Under the pieces are notes generated by a model, which worked only from the letters and a program-made list of their open reading frames with translations, did no database searches and was not told the DNA's origin. Positions 1 through 13,600 of a DNA stretch of 64,000 nucleotides are shown here, in pieces. Source of the stretch: Phoronis australis (Eukaryota; Phoronida; Phoronidae); the NCBI GenBank assembly GCA_002633005.1, contig NMRA01000009.1, forward strand, positions 1,571,858-1,635,857, written 5' to 3'. The first letter of the stretch is position 1, and each line of letters opens with the position of its first letter. A program made the translations under genes and the position numbers.

Positions 1-445
1 CAGTTCCCAAAATCGTGAAATCAACATTTTCATTTTTTTAACTAGGCCGAAGGTCAGAAGTTGCGGACCTACCGGCGAACTTTGAAAGCTGAAGTTCCCG
101 CCCTTCGCGTACGTGCTGCCGGGAACCAGCCGTGCATTTGCCGTGTTGTTTAACATTAAAATGTCAAATATGTGCACAAAGACTATTAAGTGTCATATCA
201 ACAGCATTTATTTTTATCAAATACAAACAATAATTCATTGAAATACAATCAGTTTCAAGTAACGCCAATTAAAGACAAGTATAAGTGGTGGCATTTTGGA
301 AACGAACATTTGACTGACAAGACCGCAATGGCTCACCTTTGGCCTATTTAAAGATTGAGGTCATGAAGTCACATCACCTAGCGAGCGTGGTAAAAATTGG
401 AGCGTGCGCAGTATAAAAATGGTGAGTTCACGATTTTGGGAACTG
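1..445. mobile_element. TIR element (hAT-like MITE) at the window start
   Basis: Bases 1-19 (CAGTTCCCAAAATCGTGAA) are the exact reverse complement of bases 427-445. A 19-bp perfect terminal inverted repeat starting with CAG, with no coding content between, fits a non-autonomous DNA transposon of about 445 bp. The left flank lies outside the window, so a target-site duplication cannot be tested. The hAT assignment rests only on the CAG terminus. Confidence 0.7.
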
Positions 446-1768
446 AAATAGGGACTGCTCGAAGAAAAAGTTTGATATTGGGAGTATTTGTTCGAGTTGG
501 AAGGAATTAAACACATCGACAACCTCCTCAGGTGTTCCTCTGTCCAAAAGGTATTTATAACAACGTGACTTTGATGGTTTAGTCGGTGCGAGGCATAATT
601 CGCCGAAAAGCTTCCGGCGTACAGAGTGCCTATATCCTCTACATCGCCTCTGCTTCGGGCCAACAGAGGCGATGGTCATTGCCTAGGACGAAGTTTGATC
701 CAACACACAACACGTCTTCAGCTAGGTAATTACATCGCCCTGGATGCCGCGGGCATACAGGCCAACCGAGGGCTACGTCTTGCCTAGTCTTCAGCCCTCC
801 ACCCCAATTCACTCTCCTGGCAGTTTTTCCAATCCAGTTGTCATTCTGTTAACTGTGTGTGACTGAACATCAAACTTCATCAAAGTAGCTAGGAGTGGCG
901 GATTGACAGGGGAGCCATGCCCCCCCCTAAAATTCTCCCAGATTCCATTTGGCATTTTGGGGTGCGAATGTCTGACGGAAAAAATCCTGGCTAACACTCT
1001 GCCCTGCCCCTCCCCCAATTCAAAATCCTGGATCTGCCCCTGGCTAATGCTCTGTACATGTGGACCTTGCCTGGTCAAGTTTCTTGGTTACTCTAAACAT
1101 GGACCATCATGGTGGCATTGGGATTTAGTTAAGAGATCACTGCTGTTACATGACATGTCATTTTCTGATGTAATTGAGCAGAAGCAGTATTTTGTCTGGT
1201 TTCTTTTAGTGTTTATTGTAGGGAAAGAATTAAGATGTTTAGTCATGTTGCTATTGTGGCCGTATACATCTAAGGAGTGGTTTAGTTGAGGTACGAGAAT
1301 AGGTGCTGCAAACCTTAACCGCATTGTGCATCTCCGAACTGATCTGACATCAAGAACTGTTCGCCACACAACACGGTGTTGGTAATTGCTAATAATGCAT
1401 GGTGTTGGTTGTATTTGAATAAATCTGAGATTCTGTAGATAGTACCACGCACCACTCCCAGATATGTAGTCTGTGCCTGTCATTGTGTCAGAAGACTTGA
1501 TGCTTGCTTGCTATTGGCTCATTTGTATCTTTTCGCCAGTGTTGTACATCTACTTAGGGCTAGGCATACCGTAATTAACGCTGACTAAAATGTCTATAAG
1601 TTTGCCAGACAGAGATTTGTAGTTTTGTCAGACATAGATTTGTAGTTTTAGTTAAGATTGAACCAAAAGGGTTGCTTTTACCCTTTTATATGCGAATCAT
1701 TCAATGTAGAGAGTTGATGACCTTCATCATTGTAGCAGTGTATTTACATCTGAGTGATATTATTGCAG
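446..1768. other. Non-coding stretch upstream of the first visible NDUFB7 exon
   Basis: Apart from the MITE at 893-1042 and a short ~25-bp tandem duplication near 1600-1645, I see no exon here. The missing N-terminal exon of NDUFB7 should end with one base (G) of a split codon. I could not find a convincing candidate, so it probably lies left of the window. Confidence 0.4.
893..1042. mobile_element. Short GTGGCGGAT-type MITE, copy A
   Basis: The left end reads AGTGGCGGATTG and the right end CCTGGATCTGCCCCTG, an imperfect inverted repeat of the kind seen in short hAT-like MITEs. The interior (C/G-run, then TAAAATTCTCCCAGATTCCATTT) recurs at 60970-61116, showing a dispersed family. No clean target-site duplication is visible. 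Confidence 0.6.
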
Positions 1769-3524
1769 AGATGGTTGCAACACAAGCACAGATGGAGGCT
1801 GCTGGGCTGCCATTGGATAAGAGAGATTACTGTGCACACTTGTTAATAGACTATCAGCAGTGCAGACAAGACAAGTTTCCATTCTATTACCAATGTGAAC
1901 ATGAGAAACATGTCTACGAGCAGTGTGAATATCAGGAGTAAGTTGAATGGTCCAGTCTGTAAACTAAGACTGTGTGGACCATTTAATGTTAAAAAATTCA
2001 ATTCTACGAGGTTTCTAAAAGCCATATTCAGCACCATTGTTAAAAAGGTGTTTGTAACATCAGCTCTTTAAGGTTTCTAATTATATATTTTGTTCCATTA
2101 GGCCAAAAAGCATTGTAATTGTTACTTGTCTGTACCACGACTCATTTCGAGACCTGTGTTCACTGACTATGATTTGCCAGATGATAACAAAAACAATATA
2201 TTTGCAGGTGTTCTTTTTCGAAAAAGTGTGCAACTATTACTCCACTGAATAGATTTTCAAAGAACATAGACCCTGGTTTGTTACTAGCAAAATATCAGGT
2301 ATTTTGAGAACCTGAAATAACCTCTAATTTGACCGAGGAGACCAACCTCAAAAGTTAGGTTTTGTGTTGGTAAGCTGGCTTGTAGGTCTTTTAATGTTGA
2401 AGAGTAAGCTTGGTTTGAGAAAACGAATGAAGTTTAATGAGGGACAGCAATGTCCCTTTTAAGGTGCATATTGTTTAGTTGGCTAAAAAACAAAATTCAA
2501 ATAGGTCTTTTGCTCTCATAAAATCAGTCTAACTATTATTGTGACAGGATGTTATTTCCATTACCCACAAAAACATAAAAACCATGTGGGACTCAAGAAA
2601 ACGCTAGTTTATTGGGGTTGGCCGACCTAGAATTGTGAATTCTAAAATGGCGCATGTATGCATTCCCTGCATTTCAAGTTGATATCCAAAATGGAATCTT
2701 ATCACAGTAAGAAGTACAAGACGTGCACCATTAAGAGTTGTTATTTTGCTCTATTTTTTTCCATTTCTGGTTCAGACAGTAAGCACGAGATGTACTTAAT
2801 TTCTCAACAAGATTGTTAAAGGTGTTGGCAAGTCTCAGGGCTTGGAATGACCAATGACAAAAAACGCGGAAACTTTGAAACTTTTACGGCCCAAATCTTG
2901 CCCGATAACCAGCCTTGAAATAGTCAGTGTGAACCTTTCCCCGACAAAAAAAAAACGTTACCACCATCAGTAGCATGCATCTGCGTCCTTTCAGCTCGCC
3001 CGTCCACTCCCAACCCACACATTTTTGGCTGCAGAGCGGTAGTATTTCTCGCCGCACTTAACAATAACACGAGACGCCATTGAATATCTCCCACCACGCT
3101 GTCCCAGATGCCCCGGCAATGTTGACAATTTACGTTCCTCCGAAATATAAAGAGCAACTTCCGCTTTTCTTGGTGAACGTCGTCTGCAACGCCGCGGTAA
3201 GAAAGGAATTTGCCGCGGAAATTTTATATCAAATCCAATTTTTTACGCGGAAATATTATAAAAAAAAAGCGGAAAGCACATTTGAAAAAAGCGGAAATCC
3301 GCGTTTCCGCGGAAAATTCCAAGCCCTGAAGTTTATCAGGTGTGCATATCTTCAGCAACTACCTCTAGTACATTGATAATTATTGTTTAAATTGTGTTGT
3401 TTTATTTTGTAGTTTTATATTGAGAATGAAGGAGTATGAACGTGAACGTCGGTTATTAGAAAGAGCAGCAAAAAAGAAAAGGAAAGAGATGTCAGAGATT
3501 ATACAGGACAAGGCTGTTATGTAA
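1769..3524 (+). CDS. NDUFB7: NADH dehydrogenase [ubiquinone] 1 beta subcomplex subunit 7 (partial, 5' exon missing)
   Basis: Accessory subunit of mitochondrial respiratory complex I on the intermembrane-space side. Two exons are visible: 1769-1937 and 3413-3524. The first follows an acceptor (TTGCAG) and carries the conserved MVATQ start of the core domain, then two CX9C motifs (the cysteine pairs of the coiled-coil-helix fold that Mia40 oxidises on import). It ends at a GTAAGT donor in phase 2. The second begins after TTTTGTAG, restores an Asp codon across the junction, and encodes the basic, ERERRLL-containing C-terminal helix, ending at TAA 3522-3524. The N-terminal exon (about 35 residues in other animals) was not found. 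A likely poly(A) signal AATAAA is at 3761. The internal ATG at 1771 should not be taken as the start: the exon opens with two bases of a split codon and the family has residues before it. Confidence 0.93.
2836..3328. mobile_element. hAT-like MITE in the NDUFB7 intron
   Basis: CAGGGCTTGGAAT at 2836-2848 and ATTCCAAGCCCTG at 3316-3328 are perfect 13-bp terminal inverted repeats bounding about 493 bp with no transposase. The interior right part has repeated GCGGAAA words. CAGGG termini suggest the hAT superfamily; the flanking 8-mers do not match well, so the target duplication is decayed or absent. Confidence 0.75.
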
Positions 3525-3760
3525 TGTATACAGACTTGTACCCATGTGTATGAACACTGTGATGCTATCAATGTGGGGAGTATTTATTTGTTAAACAGAA
3601 CACAGCAGCAAGAGATCCCATTATAACGCAGACAAAGTAGTTGTCTTCTGTCACTGGATATGGACATTTGTGTGTGTGTGATCTATAATGAAATGAACGG
3701 TGCATTTACACTGCTGCAGGGAAAGAGTGTAGTCTACGTCTAGTTTATTAAAGCGTTGAC

Positions 3761-4603
3761 AATAAAGACACGATTACAATGATAGTTATTTCTTTGCCTT
3801 AACATAATGGAATATCATATAATGAAAAGTTATAAATCATCCAGAAAGTATGCTAATCCTCAGGACCAACAGGTTAATTAAGTTCTCTTTATACCTGGCC
3901 TTTCATAATTAATATTCAATCACTTAATTATTGGAACTACAATTCTTCCACACAACCATCTTTACCATACCGAGAATTTCCGATAGTAAGCCCCAGGCAG
4001 TATATTCACAAAATGGAATATTTTCCACTGTTCTACGGTATCACTCCACAAGCCTGGGTGTAGTTTTGGATATGAAGGAATATGTGTCTGTGACATACGT
4101 GATATGATCGCTAAGCGTGTATGGTACTAAAGGTGTTGTTTATTTTGCAGATAAGCCAAAAACGTGCAAAATAAACTGTGTTTATCATGAAGCCTCATTT
4201 TTGCTTGCCACAGTTGCGACCTAATCCGTTGATTGTGGAGAATTGTTTTCCTATTTCTTCATAAAACAATGAACCTAACTTGAATTTTTAAGAATTCAAT
4301 TTCAGAATCGTTCCAAAAATCATCAATTTCAATCCACAATATATCAATTTATTTGAGCCATTGCTTTATTGCCATGAAGCCAGTACTAATGTGCTAATTG
4401 CTCTACTACACACAGTAGAACCTTAGATTTGTTTGCCTGATAAACATGCCTCTTGACGACAGCGAGAATTGCTCAAGAATTACTAATGCATTGTAGTAAC
4501 GTTCAAGAATCAAATGTGGAAAATCTGATATTGGCACATTTTCACAGTTCATCTGCACATATTCCAAAAGGCACGTTTGAATTAACGATAATATTCTGCA
4601 TGA
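3761..4603. other. Convergent intergenic spacer between NDUFB7 and the methyltransferase
   Basis: Holds the NDUFB7 poly(A) signal (AATAAA at 3761) and, on the minus strand, an AATAAA complement (TTTATT) at about 4348 that may end the methyltransferase transcript. Nothing else recognised. Confidence 0.5.
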
Positions 4604-7600
4604 TTATGGGCTTAATGTTGCCATTATCTTGCATCCTCCCACATTTCCATTCTTGTACAAGTTGTGCACGCTGCTGAAGAAGTGAAGCTGGTCTTTGTAC
4701 ACTTCTTCTCCGTGAATACGCACGTGGCGCTCTCTGTTGGCCACCCAGTCCTCTAGACGACATTGTGTAAAGTGGGTCCAGTCATCAGACACGTCACAAA
4801 ACTAAAAGTGTAAGGCATGCATTATTAATGGACTGATGAGATGTGGTGGACGGAAGGAGTAAATTAACTTTTTAAATACCTACTGCAAATACAATAAAAT
4901 ATCACCAATTTAAGACACAATATGGCAGACAAATGATACTTTTATTTTATATCGAAAACTTAAGATAGGCCACACAAATTGACATTATCATTCTTGACTT
5001 GAGAAACTGCCAGAATTCACAACAATGTTCTGAGCCTTTGAAAAATTAACAAGAGCAAATGATCATTATTTCTAACATTCTCACTAAAACTGAGCAATGC
5101 TAGTAAACTTGTAAATAGTCCCTAGGGGACGGAAACCAAGTTAGAAATGCTCTCCCCAATAGGAACACACCTACCGCATTTCATCATAATTCTTCAAGCA
5201 GGCAAATACAGAGGCGGATGGCAAAAAACAAACTTGATAATAACAACAATGGCCACTAGGTGGGATGCAAAATATGCCAAATTTGAAAATCCAATACCAG
5301 ATTTCAAGAAAATCTAATGAAGATACTACTATAAAGATACAGAGGCAAACAGGAAAAGTGCCACTAAGGGACACAGTGGTATGCAGGTCAGTTCGAAATT
5401 CATTATCCTTCATTGGCTCCATAAGAATAAATCTGCTTCGAAGGATTACAGGATTTGGCTGCGGACGTAAAAAAACAAAATTGCCACTAGGGATACACAG
5501 TCGATAGATCCGTCTAAAAACAACGTCAGCTGTAATAGCGGATTTGCAGCGCAGACGAACTACGCATTGCGCATGTGCGAGTTACTTCCTTCGCGAAGGC
5601 TCATGGGATAGCTTGTGGTCAGGCATGTCTTGAGCAGGCTGGATAGTGTGTGCATATTTGGAGTGATTTGCAAACTAAAAACCATGTTTCATTTTTTGCT
5701 TTATAATACCAAGCAAGTCCTCTCTCNTACACATAAAAACTCAGATTTTTATCTCTCTTGTTGTTTTTGAAGCAGCCAGGAACACAACAAGTGTATCCGC
5801 CGTAAGTTTTCTTCGCGCTCACTACCGCGTATTATGCTTGATACTATGGCCGTTTTCAGAATCCTGACCACAGCACCCACAATGCACCATTTTAACCTAA
5901 TTTCAATATGGCGTCGCTGCAAATCCGCTATTGGCCAGATAGAGCGGCAAATGTCATGAAACGGTCTCAAAAACAAAAATGGCCCAAAGGATGTGTAAAA
6001 TACGTCGAAACTATCTAAAAATGGAATCACATCGCTGTTAAACAAATTTCAAAAAATCCAACAAGGAACTCTAAGCCAAACGTAAAAAATATAATTGCAA
6101 CTACAGGACACAGTAGTAGTCAAATCGGTCCGAAACTCGCCATCAACTTCATAGTAATGCATTTGCCAAAATCTCATTAACTTCCTGCAAGTGCTTTAGG
6201 AGATACAGTAGCAAACGCAGGACAGAGATGACAGCAATCCAGCCACATGTGGGCACATAAAAATACAAACGCAGCAAAATTTACAGAATGCTGATTTTTA
6301 GTGTATGAATCAACATATTATTTACACTTCTGCTAATTCAACTATCCATGTAGCCAAGGAACTCAATTTGTGGTAAAGGGATCAACTGACACTGCAGGAG
6401 GACAGCTAATATTGTACGCACAATCATTCTGCGTACAGAAAGTGGGGATCGAGGGCCACCGCCAGACCTCTGTACAGCTACATTCAACCATGTTTTTGGT
6501 TTTGTTATTTTCGTGTTTTCTACAAGTCAAGTACGCAAGACAAAGGTTCACTTATAGAAATTCTTAGTTTACAACAGAAATGGATTCATCAAAGAAACGC
6601 TCGGAGCGTCAGGGGCACATGAAGGCATATTTGACTAGAGCATATTAATCCCACAAACCTTTAGACTGAACTACGCACAGTACAGGACAAAAGTAATCAA
6701 TCAATGATTTCCCTCGCCATTATGGCTGCAGTAATAATGACTGGTAGTAACTATACTGACCGAATATTATAACCACCTTACTAAGCTTCCTGTTAATTTC
6801 TCTTCATTTTTGGTCATGGGAGAATTGAAGCTACTATGACAAAGAATTTGGCTTCCATCCAGCCGTCAAAGTGGGAAACTTTTACTGTTTTATCCAAGTA
6901 CCTTTGGTCGTGCACACTGGGCATACCCTTAAGTCTGAGTAGAGAAATAGGAATTTGTTTATCTGTAATTATGTGGCTGAAATCGCAACAAACCCATGAA
7001 TCAAGTCGCCAATTTTTTCAAATCCAGATTTTCACAAAATTCACCTGTATTTGCATACCAGCCAAACATGTGTTGGGTACCTGTGGCAATGAAAACCTAC
7101 CTCAACTTGAAAGCCAGCACTGTTAAGTAACTTGACATAATCCTCCTTAGTACTCAGCATACAATAAACATCTGTCATAAGGGCACTCCTTTCTTCCTCA
7201 GTCACTTTACCTCTTTCATACATATCTTCAATGTACCTTGATTTATAAAAACAGTATTTGAAAGTCAGGTGATGGTTAAATTTTTGAAACATGACAGGAT
7301 GTATGAAAAACGAAGACCTTGTTTAAAATTACCATATCACTGCAACCACCCATCATCTCGATATTGTCTGTGTGCAATAAAGGAACACACAAAGCATGAT
7401 TTTTGAATCTTGATAACTTTTAAACCATTTTTCCCGTTTTTAGCATTGCGAGACCACAAAAGCATCTTCCCTCCACCCTGAATTTGTAATTCTGGTGAGC
7501 AAGGCAGGGCGTCAACAGGGACAAAGTGCAATTTCTTTCACTTACAAACATTTTGAAATATTGGATATTTATGTGTGAATCATTTAATAACCCACCGCAC

Positions 7601-10600
7601 AGCAGTGACAATTTAATGGCATGATGGTTGCAAAGAATTTACGAAAAATGCTGGGAAAAATCCCACTGGCATTGAATGCAAAACGTTGTCCACTGACTAC
7701 ACTATCACCATCTAGTGACCAGGTGTATTTTTGCTGCTATATCAAAAGATGGTTATTTTAATGTGTTAATTGCCAGCATCAGATTTTAAACTGATGGGAC
7801 TTGAAAGGATTCCTTTTTAAACAAATGTAACAATTGATACATGTCATATTGAAAATAAGGCACAAAGAACAGTAAACAACATGCAGTAAAACCTTGTTAT
7901 AACGAAGTCCCCACTTAACTATGAAGTTCAAATTTTGGAACTGGAGAGATTGGAAAACTTCCTGCAAAAATAAAACTTCAGCAAAGCGTTGTATGAGAGT
8001 TTCTAGATGAATGGATTGGCAATGAAGAAGTGAAATATTCACAAGAAAAAAACTTGTTAATGACGTAAGACTCCAGTGGCCTCAGTAATGTCGTGCCTTG
8101 TGCAGATTCCCATTATTGGGTTATTCGAGTTAGCTCTCTTGGCACTCAACACATGCCACATACGGAAAAAATAGGCCTGCCAAAAAATGACACGTGACCC
8201 TGATATGCCTGTCTCTTTGCCTTCGGAGATGAACTGTGCCGCGATTTGGCTTTTAAAAAAGGTTTTTTGTAGAAAAAATGTAACATAGAATGACAGACTG
8301 TAGTATCACTTCCAACTGACCATGTTAAATGCACTGCAGAATTAAAGCAAACAGAATACAGTGACCGTAACTCCCATTTGCAACTAGACAAAGTACGTCT
8401 TGCTCTTATGAAAACAATTCCAAAGCAAATTATGGGTGGGCGCTAGTCCAAGCATGGGCTCTAATTCTAATTAAACATTCTTTACATCGTAGGGTAGGCC
8501 CTTCACCGAACACTGGATGCTTAATTCGAAAATTTTCCGAAGTATTTGGGTGCTTACGTGAGCATTGACATTTAACCTGAATGTTTATGGTAGTTTGCAA
8601 AAGTTCAAGCCACTTGATAAATATATACATATATTGACATCCTGCATAATCCATGGCTATTTTAGTAGAGACAAGAGTTTGACTTAAATACTACATAGTA
8701 TTGAACCAAAACGACTTTGTAATGTATTCGCCATTACTTGAACAATCTGATGACGTCAGACAATTGATTATTGGGCATAATAACTTACATTTTACCACCC
8801 TTCTTTAGAACTGCAGCGCAACGTTTAACGAGCGAATCTTTGTCCTTGATGTGAAGAAATGTCAATATGCTAGTTAAAACATCATAACTGCCAGCATCTG
8901 AAAGAAGCAATATGTTACTAAAGTTGCATTTCACCAATGTTTAGCTGATGATGTTAAACACTTAACCAACACACTTCAGGGGTTTACATTGCCATGCATA
9001 CCCCATCTTACATTATTGTTGAATGAGCTGGCAACTCAGGTCATAAGCAATGCGCCATTTTCGAACCTGCAACTATAAAACATGGCCTATGTCAATAAAC
9101 TCTGACGCGGTTTCCTGAGATGCCGATGGTTCTTAATGGTAACAGAAACAGAATGCTATCATGGTAGCGAGTATTATATGATCAATTACATGAGAGTAAA
9201 AGGCTCAACTAGATTTCCATTTTAAGCCAGTTAAATATTAAAGGCAAAATGGTGCCTTTTAAACATTCAGTCAATCAAAAGAATCATCTTAAATGATAAA
9301 ATAATGAATTAGATTTTTGTCTCTTTATTTACAGGTGGAATAGTCTTGTGTGTAGAACCAAGGTTGCATGATTTGCGTCATGCGCTTCTGCAGAACACTT
9401 TTTCCAAAGTATTTAAAAGAAATCAATGTCTTAATTAGGCTCATACCATTCTGGGCTTGGCTATTCAAAATCCATAGGGGACAATAAAATAATTGTCTTC
9501 TAAGCCAGGCGCATCCCCTTACCCCGACCCTTTTTCCCCTTTTTATATTCTGTATTTATGTGTTGTGCATCTTACTTAGTTATTTTTTCTTTCCACAGTC
9601 AACCTCATCTATCACCTGTTAGCCAGTTTGTTACTCAGGTATATTTTGGTAACATCTTTATTACCATAAATTACTATTTCTTTCCTATTTATATAAACTT
9701 ATTTTATCATCCTCTTAATGTGCCTGCTTCTTGTTTTCCCTCTCGTTTCGATTTAATTTTATATTTTATTATGTATTGTTACGTAATCTGACTTGAGGAA
9801 ATTGAACTGAAACTTGTGAGCTTGCAATTCCTATGGACATGTGACTATCATCAGCCTGTAAGAATGGAGAGCTAACCAAACTCATGGCTTATGATAACAT
9901 AAACCAATTGGAATGCTGGGAATAAGTGCCGTGTAGCCCTGCACAAGGGAATTAATGGACCGATCTGAATTGAGGAAAAAGGAGATGTAAGATAGATGGG
10001 TCCATATGCTCACATGAATATATTTAACAAGTGAAATACCATTTGTGTTTAACATGTGTTCACTCACCAGACTGTTGTGGCAGTACGTATTGATTGACAA
10101 AAGGTGAGATGGATAATTATAGAGAAAGTGCCAAAAGTGATGGAAGGTAGTAGTGGGTGGGTAAATTGAAATGTTTAGACATGTACGAACAAGAGACCAC
10201 CAGTTCACAATAGTATATACAAACTTTATACATGCGGACACAGTTATTACACATTTCTGATTATCATTGTCCTTTGAATATACAATGAAATGTTTTTAAA
10301 AAGAGACGTGATATTGTGGAGATATGAATTTATTAAGTGTACTAGTTGACTGGACACAGTAACATGGAATGCTCTTTTCTTTCAATCTCTCCTGTATTAC
10401 AAATGTTACAAGTTCTTTCACTTCGGGAAATATTCTGCCGTTTCCAATTTTTTCATTGCCAATCTTACCAGAGATTATCTTTCAAATATTGCATTTTATT
10501 TTTTATTAATATTCTCTTTATTTGTATTTTGTCCTAATAAATAACTATGTCCACAACTTCGGTCTCCTGTGCACCTCTAGTAATAAGCATTTGCTTACTC

Positions 10601-13600
10601 AGGACATAGGCTGACCCTTTGTTAAGCCATGTTTACTAACAAAGGTCACTAACTGGGACAGTTGTATGGTAGGCTTCACAAAGAACTGTACAGTAACTCA
10701 AATAATTCTCCATGACCTTGCATGTCAATTTCAAAACGTTTATTGTGTGTGAATGACACCCATGATTTACAACCCTGCACAAAATTCTAAGCTAGGGACT
10801 AGTTACCCCCGCCAAGCCCAAAATGCCATGGCAGTGACATTTAGGAACACTGAAGTCCACAGTTCTGGTGCCACGTGTTTCATTGATCAAATATTTTACA
10901 TTACCTAATGGCAGGTCAATGAAGTTGCCGCAGATGTGCGTTACATTGTCACCAAGACCACATCTCTTCGTTAGCTGCTGGCCCAAGTCATTGTTCTCTT
11001 GCAGCAGTTCCACAGCACTGACGTGACAGTTGAAGTTGCTCGCCAGGTAGCGAGCAGTGCCCCCCAGACCTGAGCCGACATCTATACATCGACTGGAGGA
11101 TCTGTAGTGCGACATGCCATTTATTTAAAAGTTGTTATCAATCCACTCTGTCAAAAAATAATTTATCATTTAAATCAGTTGCACTTATAGATAGCATAAA
11201 AGATCTCAATTTACACATAAGGGCCTTCGATGCTTCAATTTTGGGCTGAACATCGGCCTCATTCCCAAGATCATGCATTAGCTGTCTACAGGAGCATTGG
11301 CCCAAGCTGCTGCAGTGGCTTATGGTGTCACTGACTAGTGTCTCGTTACATTGTTATTATTCTGACTACTGGATTAGTTTGGGTTTTAAAAGTTCCAGTT
11401 TTAAGCAATGTGTTGTTTTTCATATTAGAACCTACGAGAACTCCCAAGTAAACTTCACACCATTGGTCCTCTAGACATCAGGCCGTTGAATGAACTGTAG
11501 TATACGAGAATTGTGATCAAGTTATAGTTGTAACAATCTATGCTTTAACCATTGCCAGACTTACTTGAATCCAACCTTAGTGGATAACTGTTGTAATGTA
11601 TCTACTCCGTGGTAATGATAGTTGTCAAATTTATTCACATCTTCCACCTTCAGAGGCTGGTCATCTGTATAGCCAAGCTACAGGACATACCAAACAGATA
11701 TCATTTTGAATCGGGAGTGACGAATGAAATTCATACAGAGAAAGGGTTACGATGGAGTGACGCAATTATGTTGCACATCCCACAGAACTAATGAGGAGCG
11801 CAATTGTAACATTACATAAACGTTTTAGTCACATTCCTTGTCCGGTTTTAAAAATTCAAAAACCTAATCACATGAACATTTCAGAAACTATTCAAATATG
11901 CTATTCAAAAACTTTCAAAGTGAAAAATCAAAAATTCTATTATCGCTCCCAGTGTGTTTATGATGGGTTATGATTATCTAGAGAATGATAACATCGGGAG
12001 CCTAATGCGATTTAATGACTACAACAGCACGGTGTCTTTGATCATTGCCCGCAAATTTCAAAGTATGCTAACTGGTTGAGTTGCCCAATATTGACTGCTC
12101 AGGCTGCCAACATAGGATTCTTTTCATGGCAAAAATTCTCCAACTTGGAAAAGTAAAAAATTAATTTCTTTGCCCAAGATTGTAACTTGTCCTAAATTGA
12201 AGAAATATGCAATATTGGATTCAAGAATCATGGATTCTGTAGATTGCAAACACATTGTCCAAAATTTGAGAAATATGATAAAAGCCAAAATCACCCTTGT
12301 CCCAAATTCAGAATAAAGAAAACTCAAGAGTTTCCATGTTCCAAAATTCTAGAGATTGTCCCAAACTGGAGAATTTTTACCATATTTAAGAACATGTCTG
12401 GTTTAAGTTGATTTCCTCTTAATCAGTTGTCAACAGGCAAATTGACTTCCAATGATGCAATCCTTTTATCTGATTAAATCAACAGTTGGTCTACACAATG
12501 TTTGTAGTTCTGATTTCAATTCCTTACAAGAAACAGCCAAGTTCTGAAGGACATGTCTGTGCATTTAACCAAAAATGTAAAAAACTAGAGAATTTAACTG
12601 TGACAGCAAAAGTATGTATTTCTGAAAGTAGAAATTCTGTAGAATTTGATTTTTGACTTTTCCAAGTCCTACTTTTTGATAGCCCCTTATGCAAACGTGC
12701 AATATTTCAAAAACGATTTCTAGCATCGTTTTGGAGAACAGTTTATAAAGCATAGTATTGGAGAACAATTTATAAAGCATTAGTATTGGAGAACAATTTA
12801 TAAAGCATAGTGTTGGAGAACAATTTATAAAGCATAGTGTTGGAGAACAGTTTATAAAGCATAGTATTGGAGAACAGTTTATAAAGCATAGTATTGGAGA
12901 ACAATTTATAAAGCATAGTATTGGAGAACAGTTTATAAAGCATAGTATTGGAGAACAATTTATAAAGCATAGTATTGGAGAACAGTTTATAAAGCATAGT
13001 ATTGGAGAACAATTTATAAAGCATAGTATTGGAGAACAGTTTATAAAGCATAGTATTGGAGAACAATTTATAAAGCATAGTATTGGAGAACAGTTTATAA
13101 AGCATAGTATTGGAGAACAATTTATAAAGCATAGTATTGGAGAACAGTTTATAAAGCATAGTATTGGAGAACAATTTATAAAGCATAGTATTGGAGAACA
13201 GTTTATAAAGCATAGTATTGGAGAACAATTTATAAAGCATAGTATTGGAGAACAGTTTATAAAGCATAGTATTGGAGAACAATTTATAAAGCATAGTATT
13301 GGAGAACAATTTATAAAGCATAGTATTGGAGAACAATTTATAAAGCATAGTATTGGAGAACAGTTTATAAAGCATAGTATTGGAGAACAATTTATAAAGC
13401 ATAGTATTGGAGAACAGTTTATAAAGCATTAGTATTGGAGAACAATTTATAAAGCATAGTATTGGAGAACAATTTATAAAGCATAGTATTGGAGAACAAT
13501 TTATAAAGCATAGTATTGGAGAACAGTTTATAAAGCATAATATCTGCGTTTCATGTGAATCCTATCAGTCATTTCTGAGATACGATGTTACAAAGTTGCT

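Larger units (their letters stand above)
5240..6250 (+). repeat. CTCF-like motif repeat, block 1 (interrupted)
   Basis: Degenerate short modules each opening near GCCACTA(G/A)G(G/T)G, at about 5251, 5360 and 5482, then an inserted TIR element, then weaker modules near 5980, 6092 and 6218. Recurring linkers (CACAGT..TAGTC, CCGAAA, AAATTTCA, GAGATACAG..GCAAAC) match blocks 2 and 3. Lies in the last intron of the methyltransferase, antisense to it. Confidence 0.65.

Noticed and set aside
903-1289. 128-residue plus-strand frame
   Set aside because: Its first third is the MITE at 893-1042 and the rest has no domain.
9882-10241. 119-residue minus-strand open frame
   Set aside because: No recognisable domain, low-complexity composition, lies in a methyltransferase intron without fitting its reading phase.
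12770-13429. 219-residue open frame of a 9-residue peptide repeat on the minus strand
   Set aside because: Created by the 27-bp minisatellite, whose unit is a multiple of three; all variants are explained as DNA repeat units and it is intronic.
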